A DNA stretch of 64,000 nt from Variovorax sp. EL159 (lineage in GTDB: Bacteria; Pseudomonadota; Gammaproteobacteria; Burkholderiales; Burkholderiaceae_C), in the NCBI RefSeq assembly GCF_900100965.1, contig NZ_FMUJ01000004.1, positions 62,001 through 126,000 of the forward strand. The letters are read 5' to 3'. The translations under genes and the position numbers were made by a program. Position 1 is the stretch's first letter. Each line of letters opens with the position of its first letter. Under the pieces are notes generated by a model. It made no database searches, was not told the origin of the DNA, and saw only the letters and a list, made by a program, of their open reading frames with translations. Of the stretch, positions 49,485-58,052 are shown one piece after another.

Positions 49485-50405
49485 ATGTCGAAGCGCAAAG
49501 TGATCGTGACCATCGCCCCCACCGGCGGCATGGCGCACAAGTCGCAGAACCCCCACCTGCCCACGCAGCCCGCCGAAATCGCCGCCGACGTGCTGCGCTG
49601 CTGGAACGCCGGCGCCAGCGTGGCGGCGATCCACGCACGCCGCCCCGACGACGGCGCCACCTGCAACGCCGACGTGTACCGCGACATCAACAGCCGCATC
49701 CGCGCAGGTGGCAGCGACATCGTCATCAACAACTCCACCGGCGGCGGCGTGCACGGCGACATGGTCAAGCCGCTGGCGGGCGATCGCTGGGAGATCGCGT
49801 GGGAAGAGCGCATCAAGGGCATGGACGCCGGCGCCGAGATGTGCACGCTGGACGCGACCACGCTCAACCTGAGCTTCGAAGGCAAGCAGATCCTGATGGA
49901 CACGCCTCTCACGCGCGGGCGCGAGCTGGCCGCCGGCATGAAGGCGCGCGGCATCAAGCCCGAGTGGGAGGTGTTCAGCCCCACCCACATCCTGCAGGAC
50001 ACCACCACGCTGATCGAAGAAGGGCATGACGACGAGCCCTACTTCATCAACCTCGTGATGAACGTGCACCGCAACTTCCAGAACGCGATGCCCTACTCGC
50101 CGCGCAACCTGCAGATGATGGTCGACACGCTGCCCAAGGGGGCCATCTTCGGCGTGAGCGGCATCGGCATGTCGCAGCTCGAAGCCAACGTGGCCGCGTT
50201 GCTGCTGGGCGGCCATGCGCGCGTGGGGCTGGAAGACAACCTGTACTTTCGCCACGGCGAGCTGGCCACCAACGTGCAGCTCACCGAGCGCATCGTGCGC
50301 GTGATCCGCGAGCTGGACATGGAAGTGGCCACGCCCGCCGAGGCGCGGCAGATGATGGGCCTGCCGCGCGCGGGCTTGCCGCACCCTGAGTTCGCGCTGG
50401 GCTGA
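49485..50405 (+). CDS. beta-keto acid cleavage enzyme (BKACE, DUF849 family)
   Basis: A 306-residue TIM-barrel protein of the BKACE family, which condenses a beta-keto acid with acetyl-CoA to give acetoacetate and a new CoA ester. The start region [20 protein letters not shown] and the late motif [20 protein letters not shown] fit. In most members a His-x-His pair binds the metal (HLHVRDP); here the region reads [10 protein letters not shown], keeping only the second His and replacing Asp by Arg. It leads a rightward operon with a transporter binding protein and a 3-hydroxyacyl-CoA dehydrogenase. Confidence 0.85.
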   Translation: MSKRKVIVTIAPTGGMAHKSQNPHLPTQPAEIAADVLRCWNAGASVAAIHARRPDDGATCNADVYRDINSRIRAGGSDIVINNSTGGGVHGDMVKPLAGDRWEIAWEERIKGMDAGAEMCTLDATTLNLSFEGKQILMDTPLTRGRELAAGMKARGIKPEWEVFSPTHILQDTTTLIEEGHDDEPYFINLVMNVHRNFQNAMPYSPRNLQMMVDTLPKGAIFGVSGIGMSQLEANVAALLLGGHARVGLEDNLYFRHGELATNVQLTERIVRVIRELDMEVATPAEARQMMGLPRAGLPHPEFALG

Positions 50406-50440
50406 CAGCCGACAAGAACAACGAACGGAGACAAGAGCAC

Positions 50441-51649
50441 ATGAACATTTCCCGCACCGCACTGGCCATGGCGCTGGGTGCCGCCTTCACCGCGAGCGCC
50501 TCGGCCCAGGTGTCGGACGACGTGATCCGCATCGGCTTGATCAGCGACATGTCGGGCCTGTACCGCGACTACGACGGCCCGGCCGGCGCCGAGGCCATCC
50601 GCATGGCCATCGCCGACATGGGCGGTGCCATCGACGGCAAGAAGATCGAGCTGGTCACGGCCGACCACCAGAACAAGCCCGACATCGCGGCCGCCAAGGC
50701 GCGCGAATGGTTCGACGTGCAAAAGGTCGACATGCTGATCGGTGGCGTCAACTCGGGCGCGGCCATTGCCATGGCAGGCGTGGCGGCCGACAAGAAGAAG
50801 CCGTACTTCGTGGTGGGCTCGGGCGCATCGAGCCTGACCAACGAATACTGCTCGCCCTACACCGTGCACTACGCCTACGACACGGTGGCGATGGCGCGCG
50901 GCACCGCGAGCGCGGTGGTCAAGGCCGGTGGCAAGAGCTGGTACTTCGTGGCGGCCGACTACGCCTTCGGCGCCGCGCTGCAGAGCGATGCGGTCAAGGT
51001 CATCCAGGCCAACGGCGGCACGGTGGCGGGCTCGATCAAGCATCCGCTGGGCGCGAGCGATTTCTCGTCGTTCATGCTGCAGGCGCAGAACTCGAAGGCG
51101 CAGGTGCTGGCGCTCGCGAATGCAGGCGGCGACACGGTGAACGCCATCAAGTCGGCGGCCGAGTTCGGCATCAGCAAGAACATGAAGCTCGCGGGCATGA
51201 TCATCACGATCAACGACGTGCACGCGCTGGGCCTGAAGGCCTCGCAGGGCATGTACCTCACCGACAGCTGGTACTGGAACCAGAGCCCCGAATCGCGCAC
51301 CTGGGCGCGCCGCTTCTTCGACAAGCACAAGCGCATGCCCTCGTCCTTCCACGCCGGCGACTACTCGGCCGCGCTGCAGTACCTGCAGGCGGTCAAGGGC
51401 GCGGGCAGCGACGATGCCGACAAGGTGATGGCGCAGCTGCGCAAGACGAAGTTCAACGACATGTTCGTCAAGGGCGGCTGGCTGCGCGACGACGGGCTGA
51501 TGGTGCACGACATGCACCTGATGCAGGTGAAGACGCCGGCCGAATCGAAGGAACCGTGGGACTACTACAAGGTCGTCGAGCCGATCCCCGGCGAGGCCGC
51601 GTGGACCACCCGGGCCGAAAGCCGCTGCACACGATGGAAGTCGTCATGA
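50441..51649 (+). CDS. ABC transporter substrate-binding protein (LivK-like)
   Basis: A 402-residue binding protein with a signal peptide cleaved near ASASAQ and the Liv-type first-lobe motif IRIGLISDMSGLYRDYDGPA. It has no permease or ATPase genes nearby and must share a membrane complex encoded elsewhere. Its presence between BKACE and a dehydrogenase suggests it supplies their substrate. Its stop codon overlaps the ATG of the next gene. Confidence 0.88.
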   Translation: MNISRTALAMALGAAFTASASAQVSDDVIRIGLISDMSGLYRDYDGPAGAEAIRMAIADMGGAIDGKKIELVTADHQNKPDIAAAKAREWFDVQKVDMLIGGVNSGAAIAMAGVAADKKKPYFVVGSGASSLTNEYCSPYTVHYAYDTVAMARGTASAVVKAGGKSWYFVAADYAFGAALQSDAVKVIQANGGTVAGSIKHPLGASDFSSFMLQAQNSKAQVLALANAGGDTVNAIKSAAEFGISKNMKLAGMIITINDVHALGLKASQGMYLTDSWYWNQSPESRTWARRFFDKHKRMPSSFHAGDYSAALQYLQAVKGAGSDDADKVMAQLRKTKFNDMFVKGGWLRDDGLMVHDMHLMQVKTPAESKEPWDYYKVVEPIPGEAAWTTRAESRCTRWKSS

Positions 51650-52611
51650 ACCCCACCTCCACGCCCATCATCACCACCGAAGTGAAGCGCGTCGCCGTCG
51701 TCGGCACCGGCGTGATCGGCGCGAGCTGGGCTGCGTACTTCCTGGCGCATGGGCTCGACGTGAATGCGACCGACCCGTCGCCGGGCGCGGAAGATCGCCT
51801 GCGCGAAGCGGTGGCGCAGCATTGGCCGACGCTGGAGCGTTTCGGCCTGGCCGACGGTGCATCGGTCGATCGCCTGCGCTTTCACGACAGCCTGGAAGAT
51901 GCCGTGTCTGTCGCCGACTTCGTGCAAGAGAACGGCCCCGAGCGCATGGATTTCAAGATCGACCTGTTCCGCCGCATGGATGCGGCCGCGCCACCCGACA
52001 CCATCCTCGCATCGAGCTCGTCGGGGCTGGCGATCAGCGGCGTGCAGTCGGGCTGCGCGCATCCGCAGCGCGTGGTGCTGGGGCATCCGTTCAATCCGCC
52101 GCACCTGATTCCGCTGGTGGAAGTGATCGGCGGAGAGAAGACTTCCACCGAAGCCATCGAACGCACGATGGCGTTCTATGCGGCCATCGGCAAGCGGCCG
52201 ATCCACGTGAAGCGCGAGGTCAAGGGCCACATCGCGAACCGGCTGCAGGCCGCGTTGTGGCGCGAGGCTTTTCACCTCGTCAACGAGGGCGTGGCAAGCG
52301 TGGCCGACATTGACACGGCCATCGCGCACGGTCCGGGTTTGCGATGGGCGGTGATGGGGCCGTTCATGAACCTGCATCTCTCGGGCGGTGCGGGTGGCAT
52401 CGCGCATGTGCTTGCGCATCTGGGCGGCCCGATCGAGGACTGGTGGAAAGACCTTGGCGCGCCTTCGATGACGGACGAACTCAAGCAGAAGGTGGCACAA
52501 GGCGTGGCTGAGGAATTGGGGCAACGCAAGACGGCAGACCTCGAAGCCGCACGCGACACCCTGCTGTTAGACCTGATTCGCGCCAAGGCTGACACGGGCA
52601 AGCTTGACTAG
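51646..52611 (+). CDS. 3-hydroxyacyl-CoA dehydrogenase family protein (carnitine-dehydrogenase-like)
   Basis: A 321-residue NAD-dependent dehydrogenase with Rossmann motif VAVVGTGVIGASWA, catalytic-domain segments VVLGHPFNPPHLIPLVEVIG and KGHIANRLQAALWREAFHLV. The length and the single C-terminal domain resemble L-carnitine dehydrogenase as well as short 3-hydroxyacyl-CoA dehydrogenases. Paired with BKACE, one reading is 3-hydroxy acid to 3-keto acid oxidation followed by cleavage, as in carnitine breakdown. A role in phenylpropanoid side-chain oxidation is the alternative, given the downstream feruloyl-CoA synthase. Confidence 0.83.
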   Translation: MNPTSTPIITTEVKRVAVVGTGVIGASWAAYFLAHGLDVNATDPSPGAEDRLREAVAQHWPTLERFGLADGASVDRLRFHDSLEDAVSVADFVQENGPERMDFKIDLFRRMDAAAPPDTILASSSSGLAISGVQSGCAHPQRVVLGHPFNPPHLIPLVEVIGGEKTSTEAIERTMAFYAAIGKRPIHVKREVKGHIANRLQAALWREAFHLVNEGVASVADIDTAIAHGPGLRWAVMGPFMNLHLSGGAGGIAHVLAHLGGPIEDWWKDLGAPSMTDELKQKVAQGVAEELGQRKTADLEAARDTLLLDLIRAKADTGKLD

Positions 52612-52645
52612 ATGCAAGCTGGCTCTTCGATTCGTTGCGCTGTCC

Positions 52646-52899
52646 GTTCAGGGTGTGCTCACGCCGATGGTGTGCTCTGCTCCGCGAATGTCCCCCGGGG
52701 CTGCGCCCCTCCTCCTTTATTTCGCTGCGCAGAACACACCATCGACGTGATCGATGGACGTGGCCGTTGATCGGCCCGCACAACCGCAGCGCTCATGTGC
52801 GAATGGCATCGGGTGCTCCCCGCAGCGAAATAAAGGAGGAGCGAAGCGGGGGACATTCGCGGAGGGGAGTACCCGGTGTCATTCGCACGCACCCCGAAC
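52646..52899 (+). repeat. compound repeat family C, locus 2 (two inverted subunits)
   Basis: The 330-bp gap before feruloyl-CoA synthase consists mainly of this 254-bp element. Subunit 3 has arms at 52660-52680 and 52729-52749; subunit 4 has arms at 52797-52821 and 52864-52888. The cores match those of locus 1, and the right boundary GCACGCACCCCGAA matches the left boundary of locus 1 read in reverse. Short unrelated-looking reading frames across it are products of the repeat, not genes. Confidence 0.85.
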
Positions 52900-52941
52900 A
52901 AAAGCGTCGCAGGAACAGCAACGCCCCCATGGAACATTGAA

Positions 52942-54750
52942 ATGACCGACTTCCTCCTCGATGAAAACCTGATCGCCCCACCCCGCACGGTGCGCATCGA
53001 TTTCGACGACGGCTCCTTCGCGCTGCGCTCGCCGATGGCGCTCAAGCCTTATGCACGTTGCATCGGCGAATGGCTGGAACGCTGGGCACGCGAAACCCCC
53101 GATGCGCTGGCCTTCGCGGAACGCGACGACAACGGTGAAGGCTGGCGCAAGCTCGACTACCGCGCCCTGCGCCAGGCCGTCGGCGCGGTCGCGCAAGGCC
53201 TGCTCGACCTGAATCTGCCAACGGGCAAGCCGGTCGTGATCCTCTCGGACAACGCCATCGACCACGCGGTGCTGATGCTGGCAACGATGCACATCGGCCG
53301 CACCGCCTGCTCGCTGTCGAGCGCGTACTCGCGCATGGCCAAGGACCCGTCGCGGCTGCACGGCATGCTGAAGGCGCTCGGGCCTTCGCTGGTCTACGCA
53401 TCGGACGCGAAGGTCTACGGCGGTGCACTCGCCGGTTGTGGTGTCGAGGCGGTCACGGTGTTCAGCCGCAATGCACAAACGCACCCCGGTGCGATGGCCT
53501 TCGAGCAGCTTCTCGCCACGCACGAAACGCCAGCGGTGATGGAAGCCTTCGCCGCCGTCCTGCCCGACACCCACGCCAAGTACCTGCTGACCTCCGGCTC
53601 CACCGGCAAGCCCAAGGTCGTCATCAACACGCACCGCATGCTGTGCGCCAACCAGCAGATGATGGCGCAGACCTGGCGCTTCCTGTCGCACGAAAAGCCG
53701 GTGCTGGTCGACTGGCTGCCCTGGAGCCACACCTTCGGCGCCAACCACAACCTGCACATGGTGCTGTGCCACGGCGGTGCGCTCTACATCGACGAAGGAC
53801 GGCCCGCGCCGGGCCTCATCGAGAAGACGGTGCGCAACCTGCGCGAGGTGAAGCCCACGCTGCTGTTCAACGTGCCGCGCGGCTTCGACATGCTGCTGCC
53901 TTTTCTCGAAGCCGACGACGCGCTGGCCACCGAGGTGTTCGCGCGGCTGCGGCTGGCCTTCTACGCGGCGGCGGCGCTCGCGCCTTCCACGTGGCAACGG
54001 CTCGAAGCGGTGGCGCAGCGCGTGCGGCCCAGGCGGCCGCTGTGGCTCACCACCTCGTGGGGTGCGACCGAGACCTCGCCCGCCATCACCTCCGCGCACT
54101 GGAAGCTCGACGGTGCCGGCTGCATCGGTGCGCCGCTGCCGGGGCTCGAACTCAAGTTCGTGCCCAACGGCGAGAAGCTGGAGATGCGCGTGAAGGGCGT
54201 CTCGGTGTTCCCCGGCTACCGCGATGCACCACGTGAAACCGCCGAGGCTTTCGACGAGGAAGGCTACTACCGCATCGGCGATGCCGGCTTTCTGGCGAAT
54301 CCGGCGCAGCCTGCACATGGCGTGATCTTCAACGGCCGCGTGGCGGAAGACTTCAAGCTCTCGACCGGCACCTGGGTGTCGGTGGGTACGCTGCGCGTGA
54401 AGCTGGTGTCATTGCTCGCGCCGCATGTGCAAGACGTCGTGCTGACCGGCCACGACCGCGACGAGATCGGCATACTGGTGTTCGCCAGCCCGCAAGGCGC
54501 CGCGCTGTCGCCCGAGGCGATGGGCACGCGCATCGCCGAGGTGCTGCGCGCGCTGCAGGACGAAGGCGCGGGCTCGTCGCAATGCCCGGCCTGCGCGCTG
54601 GTGCTGGCCGAGCCGCCGAGCCTGGACGCGGGCGAGATCACCGACAAGGGCTACATCAACCAGCGCGCGGTGCTGACCCGGCGCGCGGCCGAGGTGACGC
54701 GGCTGCATGCGCGCACGCCCGGCGATGCGCAGGTGGTGCGATTGCGCTGA
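52942..54750 (+). CDS. feruloyl-CoA synthase
   Basis: A 602-residue AMP-forming ligase of the feruloyl-CoA synthase type: AMP-binding motif LLTSGSTGKPKVVINTHRML, the family segment DWLPWSHTFGANHNLHMVLC and WLTTSWGATETSPAITSAHW. It activates hydroxycinnamates such as ferulate or p-coumarate. ATG at 52942 was chosen because it follows the repeat element directly; there is only a weak ribosome site (GGAAC). Vanillin-forming genes are not adjacent. Confidence 0.88.
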   Translation: MTDFLLDENLIAPPRTVRIDFDDGSFALRSPMALKPYARCIGEWLERWARETPDALAFAERDDNGEGWRKLDYRALRQAVGAVAQGLLDLNLPTGKPVVILSDNAIDHAVLMLATMHIGRTACSLSSAYSRMAKDPSRLHGMLKALGPSLVYASDAKVYGGALAGCGVEAVTVFSRNAQTHPGAMAFEQLLATHETPAVMEAFAAVLPDTHAKYLLTSGSTGKPKVVINTHRMLCANQQMMAQTWRFLSHEKPVLVDWLPWSHTFGANHNLHMVLCHGGALYIDEGRPAPGLIEKTVRNLREVKPTLLFNVPRGFDMLLPFLEADDALATEVFARLRLAFYAAAALAPSTWQRLEAVAQRVRPRRPLWLTTSWGATETSPAITSAHWKLDGAGCIGAPLPGLELKFVPNGEKLEMRVKGVSVFPGYRDAPRETAEAFDEEGYYRIGDAGFLANPAQPAHGVIFNGRVAEDFKLSTGTWVSVGTLRVKLVSLLAPHVQDVVLTGHDRDEIGILVFASPQGAALSPEAMGTRIAEVLRALQDEGAGSSQCPACALVLAEPPSLDAGEITDKGYINQRAVLTRRAAEVTRLHARTPGDAQVVRLR

Positions 54751-54768
54751 AGCCGGTTGCCGCGCGCT

Positions 54769-55581
54769 TCAGGCGGAGGGCTGTGCCAGCCACTGGCGCC
54801 ACAGCTGCAGCGCCTTGGCCTGGTAGCGCCGCGTCGCCACCAGCAGCGCGGCCCGCGGCTCGGGGGACATGAGTTCGGCCGGCAGCAGCGGATCGCGGAT
54901 CAGGTGCGCGATGACGGCGCGCCCCAGCAACAGCGATTCGCGCACCGCCACTTCGAGCGGCTGGGTGCGCAGGCGCTTCTCGCTGCGTTCGAGCCCCGTC
55001 TGCAGGCGCCGGTAGTTGGTGGCCAGCGTGCGCACGTCCCACAGCTTGCGCGAGGCGGCCTGCGCCGCGTCGTCGAGATCGGCCAGCCGGAACACCAGCG
55101 CCTGCGACGACAGGCCCAGCGCCTGCAGATGCACGCGTTCGGCCGCGAGCCCGCCCGCAAGGTTGTCGGGCCGGATGTGCAGGCGCTCGCGCAGCGGGGC
55201 AAAGCCGCGCAAGGTGAGCGCCAGGCTGTGGTGGCGCCAGGCCGTCTTTTCGGTGCGCGGCACGCTGGCGTCGTGCACCGCGAGCCAGTCGCCCTGCCAT
55301 GCGATGGCCTGCGCCTGCTTGTGCTGCCAGTCGTCGACCGCGCGCGACAAGGCCGGCCCCGCGCGGTTGAGGCTGTAGCTGCCGCGCTCGCCGCGCCCGA
55401 TCTTGCCGTCGCTCGCCAGGCGCGTCAGTCCCACGCGCAGCGTCGTCTCGCCGATGCCCATGAGCGCCCCGGCCCGGCACAGGGCCTGCGAAGTCAGCGT
55501 GTCGCCGTGGGCCACCAGCAGGTCGAGAATCAGGTCGGACGCGCTCGGAACATCGACCGGAACATTACATATCTTGTCCAT
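54769..55581 (-). CDS. PaaX family transcriptional regulator
   Basis: A 270-residue PaaX-like regulator: a winged helix-turn-helix with ALMGIGETTLRVGLTRLASD near residues 38-57, a central PaaX domain with WLAVHDASVPRTEKTAWRHH, and the C-terminal RDPLLPAELMSPEPRAALLV segment. PaaX repressors respond to aryl-CoA thioesters. It is divergent from an enoyl-CoA hydratase and convergent with feruloyl-CoA synthase, so an aryl- or acyl-CoA is the likely effector. Confidence 0.9.
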   Translation of the reverse strand: MDKICNVPVDVPSASDLILDLLVAHGDTLTSQALCRAGALMGIGETTLRVGLTRLASDGKIGRGERGSYSLNRAGPALSRAVDDWQHKQAQAIAWQGDWLAVHDASVPRTEKTAWRHHSLALTLRGFAPLRERLHIRPDNLAGGLAAERVHLQALGLSSQALVFRLADLDDAAQAASRKLWDVRTLATNYRRLQTGLERSEKRLRTQPLEVAVRESLLLGRAVIAHLIRDPLLPAELMSPEPRAALLVATRRYQAKALQLWRQWLAQPSA

Positions 55582-55641
55582 GTTTGCGTAATTTTGAAAT
55601 ATTTCCTACGATGGCCACGAACGATTGAGCATGTAATTTTG
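55561..55641. promoter_or_regulatory. candidate PaaX-type operator sites
   Basis: The divergent gap and the first codons of the regulator hold GTAATTTTG twice (55588-55596 and 55633-55641, the latter as ATGTAATTTTG) and an inverted ATTACAT at 55564-55570. These are the only AT-rich repeats in a GC-rich area and surround both start regions, as expected for autoregulated divergent operons. Confidence 0.4.
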
Positions 55642-55659
55642 CCCCGAAAGGAAACCCTC

Positions 55660-56442
55660 ATGGTCTCCCCTTATGTGAACTACGACGTGAACGGCACGGT
55701 CTGCACCATCACGCTGAACCGCCCCGACAAGCGCAATGCGGTCGACGGCACCGTGGCCGCCGGGCTGCGCGAGGCCTTCGAGCGCTTCGAGGCCGATGAC
55801 GCCTTGCGCGTGGCGGTGCTGACCGGCGCGGGCGGCAACTTCTGCGCGGGCGCCGACCTCACCGCCGTGGGCGACCCCGCACGCCGCAACGAGCTCGATC
55901 CCGATGGCGGCGGCAGCGGGCCGATGGGGCCGACGCGCATGGCGCTGTCGAAGCCGCTGATCGCGGCGCTGAACGGCTATGCGGTGGCGGGCGGGCTCGA
56001 GCTTGCGCTGCTCGCCGACCTGCGCGTGGCCGACGACGACGCCGTGCTCGGCGTGTTCTGCCGCCGCTGGGGCGTGCCGCTGATCGACGGCGGCACGGTG
56101 CGCCTGCCGCGCATCGTGGGCATGGGCCGCGCGCTCGACATGATCCTCACGGGCCGCCCGGTCGGTGCCGCCGAGGCGCTGGCGATGGGCCTGGTCAACC
56201 GCGTCACGCCGCCGGGTGGCGCGCTCGCGGCCGCGCAGGAACTGGCGCGCCAGATCGCCGCCTTCCCGCAGCAATGCATGCTGACCGACCGCGACTCCGC
56301 CTACGGCCAGTGGGACCTGTCGCTGGCCGAGGCCCTGCGGCGCGAAGGCGCGCAGGGCGTGCCGATCGTCTTTGCCGAAGGCCAGGCCGGTGCCGCGCGC
56401 TTCGCCGGCGGCGCCGGGCGCCATGGCGAGTTCAAGCGCTGA
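55660..56442 (+). CDS. enoyl-CoA hydratase/isomerase (crotonase) family protein
   Basis: A 260-residue crotonase with oxyanion-hole segments VLTGAGGNFCAGADLTAVGD and ALNGYAVAGGLELALLADLR. The acid/base Glu pair of classical hydratases is not fully clear (second segment reads GVPLIDGGTVRLPRIVG with Asp-Gly-Gly), so it could be a hydratase or isomerase variant. A good AAAGGAA site precedes the ATG. It is cotranscribed with the acyl-CoA ligase behind it. Confidence 0.86.
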   Translation: MVSPYVNYDVNGTVCTITLNRPDKRNAVDGTVAAGLREAFERFEADDALRVAVLTGAGGNFCAGADLTAVGDPARRNELDPDGGGSGPMGPTRMALSKPLIAALNGYAVAGGLELALLADLRVADDDAVLGVFCRRWGVPLIDGGTVRLPRIVGMGRALDMILTGRPVGAAEALAMGLVNRVTPPGGALAAAQELARQIAAFPQQCMLTDRDSAYGQWDLSLAEALRREGAQGVPIVFAEGQAGAARFAGGAGRHGEFKR

Positions 56443-56485
56443 GCCGCACCGCCCTCCCCCTCCAAGAAACGACAGGAGACTCCAC

Positions 56486-58042
56486 TTGCATTCCACGCCG
56501 TCCGCCACCCCACCCGCCCGTGGCCCGACCTACCTCGACCTGATCCGGCGCGGTGCGCTGCAGCACGGCCCGCGCACGGCCATCGTGTTCGGCGACAAGA
56601 CGCTGAGCTTCACCGAGGTCGATCGCCTCAGCAGCCAGCTCGCGCATGCACTGCACGCGGCCGGTGCGGCGCCGCACACGCGCGTGGCGCTGCTGCTGAA
56701 CAACGGCCTGCACAGCGTGCCGCTGGACTTCGCCTGCGTGAAGGCCGGCATCAACCGCGTGCCGCTCAATTCACGGCTGTCGCTGGCAGAGCACGCGCGC
56801 ATGCTCGCGGAAACAGGCAGCACGCACCTGGTGTTCGGCCCCGACCTCGCCGAGCGCGCGGCCGCCCTGCGCGAGGCCGTGCCCACGCTGGTGTGCATGG
56901 GCATGGGCACGGCCCTGCCCGGCGCCACCGACCTGCTCGCGCAGGCTGCGTCGTGCCCTGCTGAAGCGCCCGCCTTCACGCCTTCGCACGACGACGTGGT
57001 GCTCACGCTCTTCACCTCGGGCACCACCGGCACGCTGAAAGCGGCGCAGCACACGCAGGCTTCTTACGCCGCGATCTGCCGCAACGTGCTGCTGAACCTG
57101 TTGCCGGCCACGCCCGGCGACGCGATGCTGCACGCGGCCTCGCTGATTCACGCCAGCGGCGTGTTCGTGCTGCCCTTCTGGCTGCGCGGCGGGCGCACGG
57201 TCATCCTGCCGGGCTTCGAGCCGGGCCTGTTCCTGCGCACGCTGCAGGCCGAGCGCATCACCGCCATCAACCTCGTGCCGACGATGCTGCAGATGCTGTT
57301 CGAGCACGCCGACATCGCCACCACCGACGTCGAGGCCCTGCGCTACGTGATCTACGGCGCCTCGCCGATGCCGCGCACGGTAATCCAGCGCGCCATGGCG
57401 GCGTGGGGCCGGCACCGCTTCTGGCAGTACTACGGCCAGACCGAAGCGCCGCTGTGCCTGGCGGTGCTGCGGCCCGAAGACCACACCGACGAACTGCTCG
57501 ACGCCTGCGGCCAGCCGGCGCTCGACATCGAGATGCGGCTGATCGACGAAGCGGGCAACGACGTGCCACCGGGCACACCCGGCGAGATCGCGGTGCGCGC
57601 GCCCTCCGCCGTGGCCGGCTACTACAACGCGGCCGCGCTCAATGCCGAGACCTTCGTCGAAGGCGGCTGGGTGCGCACGCGCGATGTGGGCGTGTTCGAC
57701 GAACGCGGCTTCCTGCACCTGAAGGACCGCACCTCGGACATGATCATCAGCGGTGGCTACAACGTCTATCCGCGCGAGGTCGAGAACGCCCTGATGACGC
57801 ACCCCGCCGTGCGCGAATGCGCGGTGATCGGCCTGCCGCACGAGAAGTGGGTCGAGATCGTCACCGCCGTGGTGGTGCTGCGCGCGGGGCAACAGGCGAG
57901 CGAAGCCGAGCTGATCGCGCATGTGGCCGACCAGCTCGCCTCGTACAAGAAGCCGCAGCGCGTGCTGTTCGCCGACGAGATTCCGAAGACGGCCGTGGGC
58001 AAGCTCAATCGCAAGCAGTTGCGCGAGCGCTTCCGGGGTTGA
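56486..58042 (+). CDS. AMP-dependent acyl-CoA synthetase
   Basis: A 518-residue ligase with AMP-binding motif LTLFTSGTTGTLKAAQHT, the YYGQTEAPLC motif and the C-terminal GGYNVYPREVENALMTHPAV and PKTAVGKLNRKQLRER segments. It starts at a TTG (56486) that lies 6 bp after a perfect AGGAGA ribosome site; the next upstream ATG is inside the crotonase gene with no site. The substrate is unspecified; the PaaX-type control suggests an aromatic or phenylalkanoic acid. Confidence 0.87.
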   Translation: MHSTPSATPPARGPTYLDLIRRGALQHGPRTAIVFGDKTLSFTEVDRLSSQLAHALHAAGAAPHTRVALLLNNGLHSVPLDFACVKAGINRVPLNSRLSLAEHARMLAETGSTHLVFGPDLAERAAALREAVPTLVCMGMGTALPGATDLLAQAASCPAEAPAFTPSHDDVVLTLFTSGTTGTLKAAQHTQASYAAICRNVLLNLLPATPGDAMLHAASLIHASGVFVLPFWLRGGRTVILPGFEPGLFLRTLQAERITAINLVPTMLQMLFEHADIATTDVEALRYVIYGASPMPRTVIQRAMAAWGRHRFWQYYGQTEAPLCLAVLRPEDHTDELLDACGQPALDIEMRLIDEAGNDVPPGTPGEIAVRAPSAVAGYYNAAALNAETFVEGGWVRTRDVGVFDERGFLHLKDRTSDMIISGGYNVYPREVENALMTHPAVRECAVIGLPHEKWVEIVTAVVVLRAGQQASEAELIAHVADQLASYKKPQRVLFADEIPKTAVGKLNRKQLRERFRG

Positions 58043-58052
58043 TTGGGGTCGA

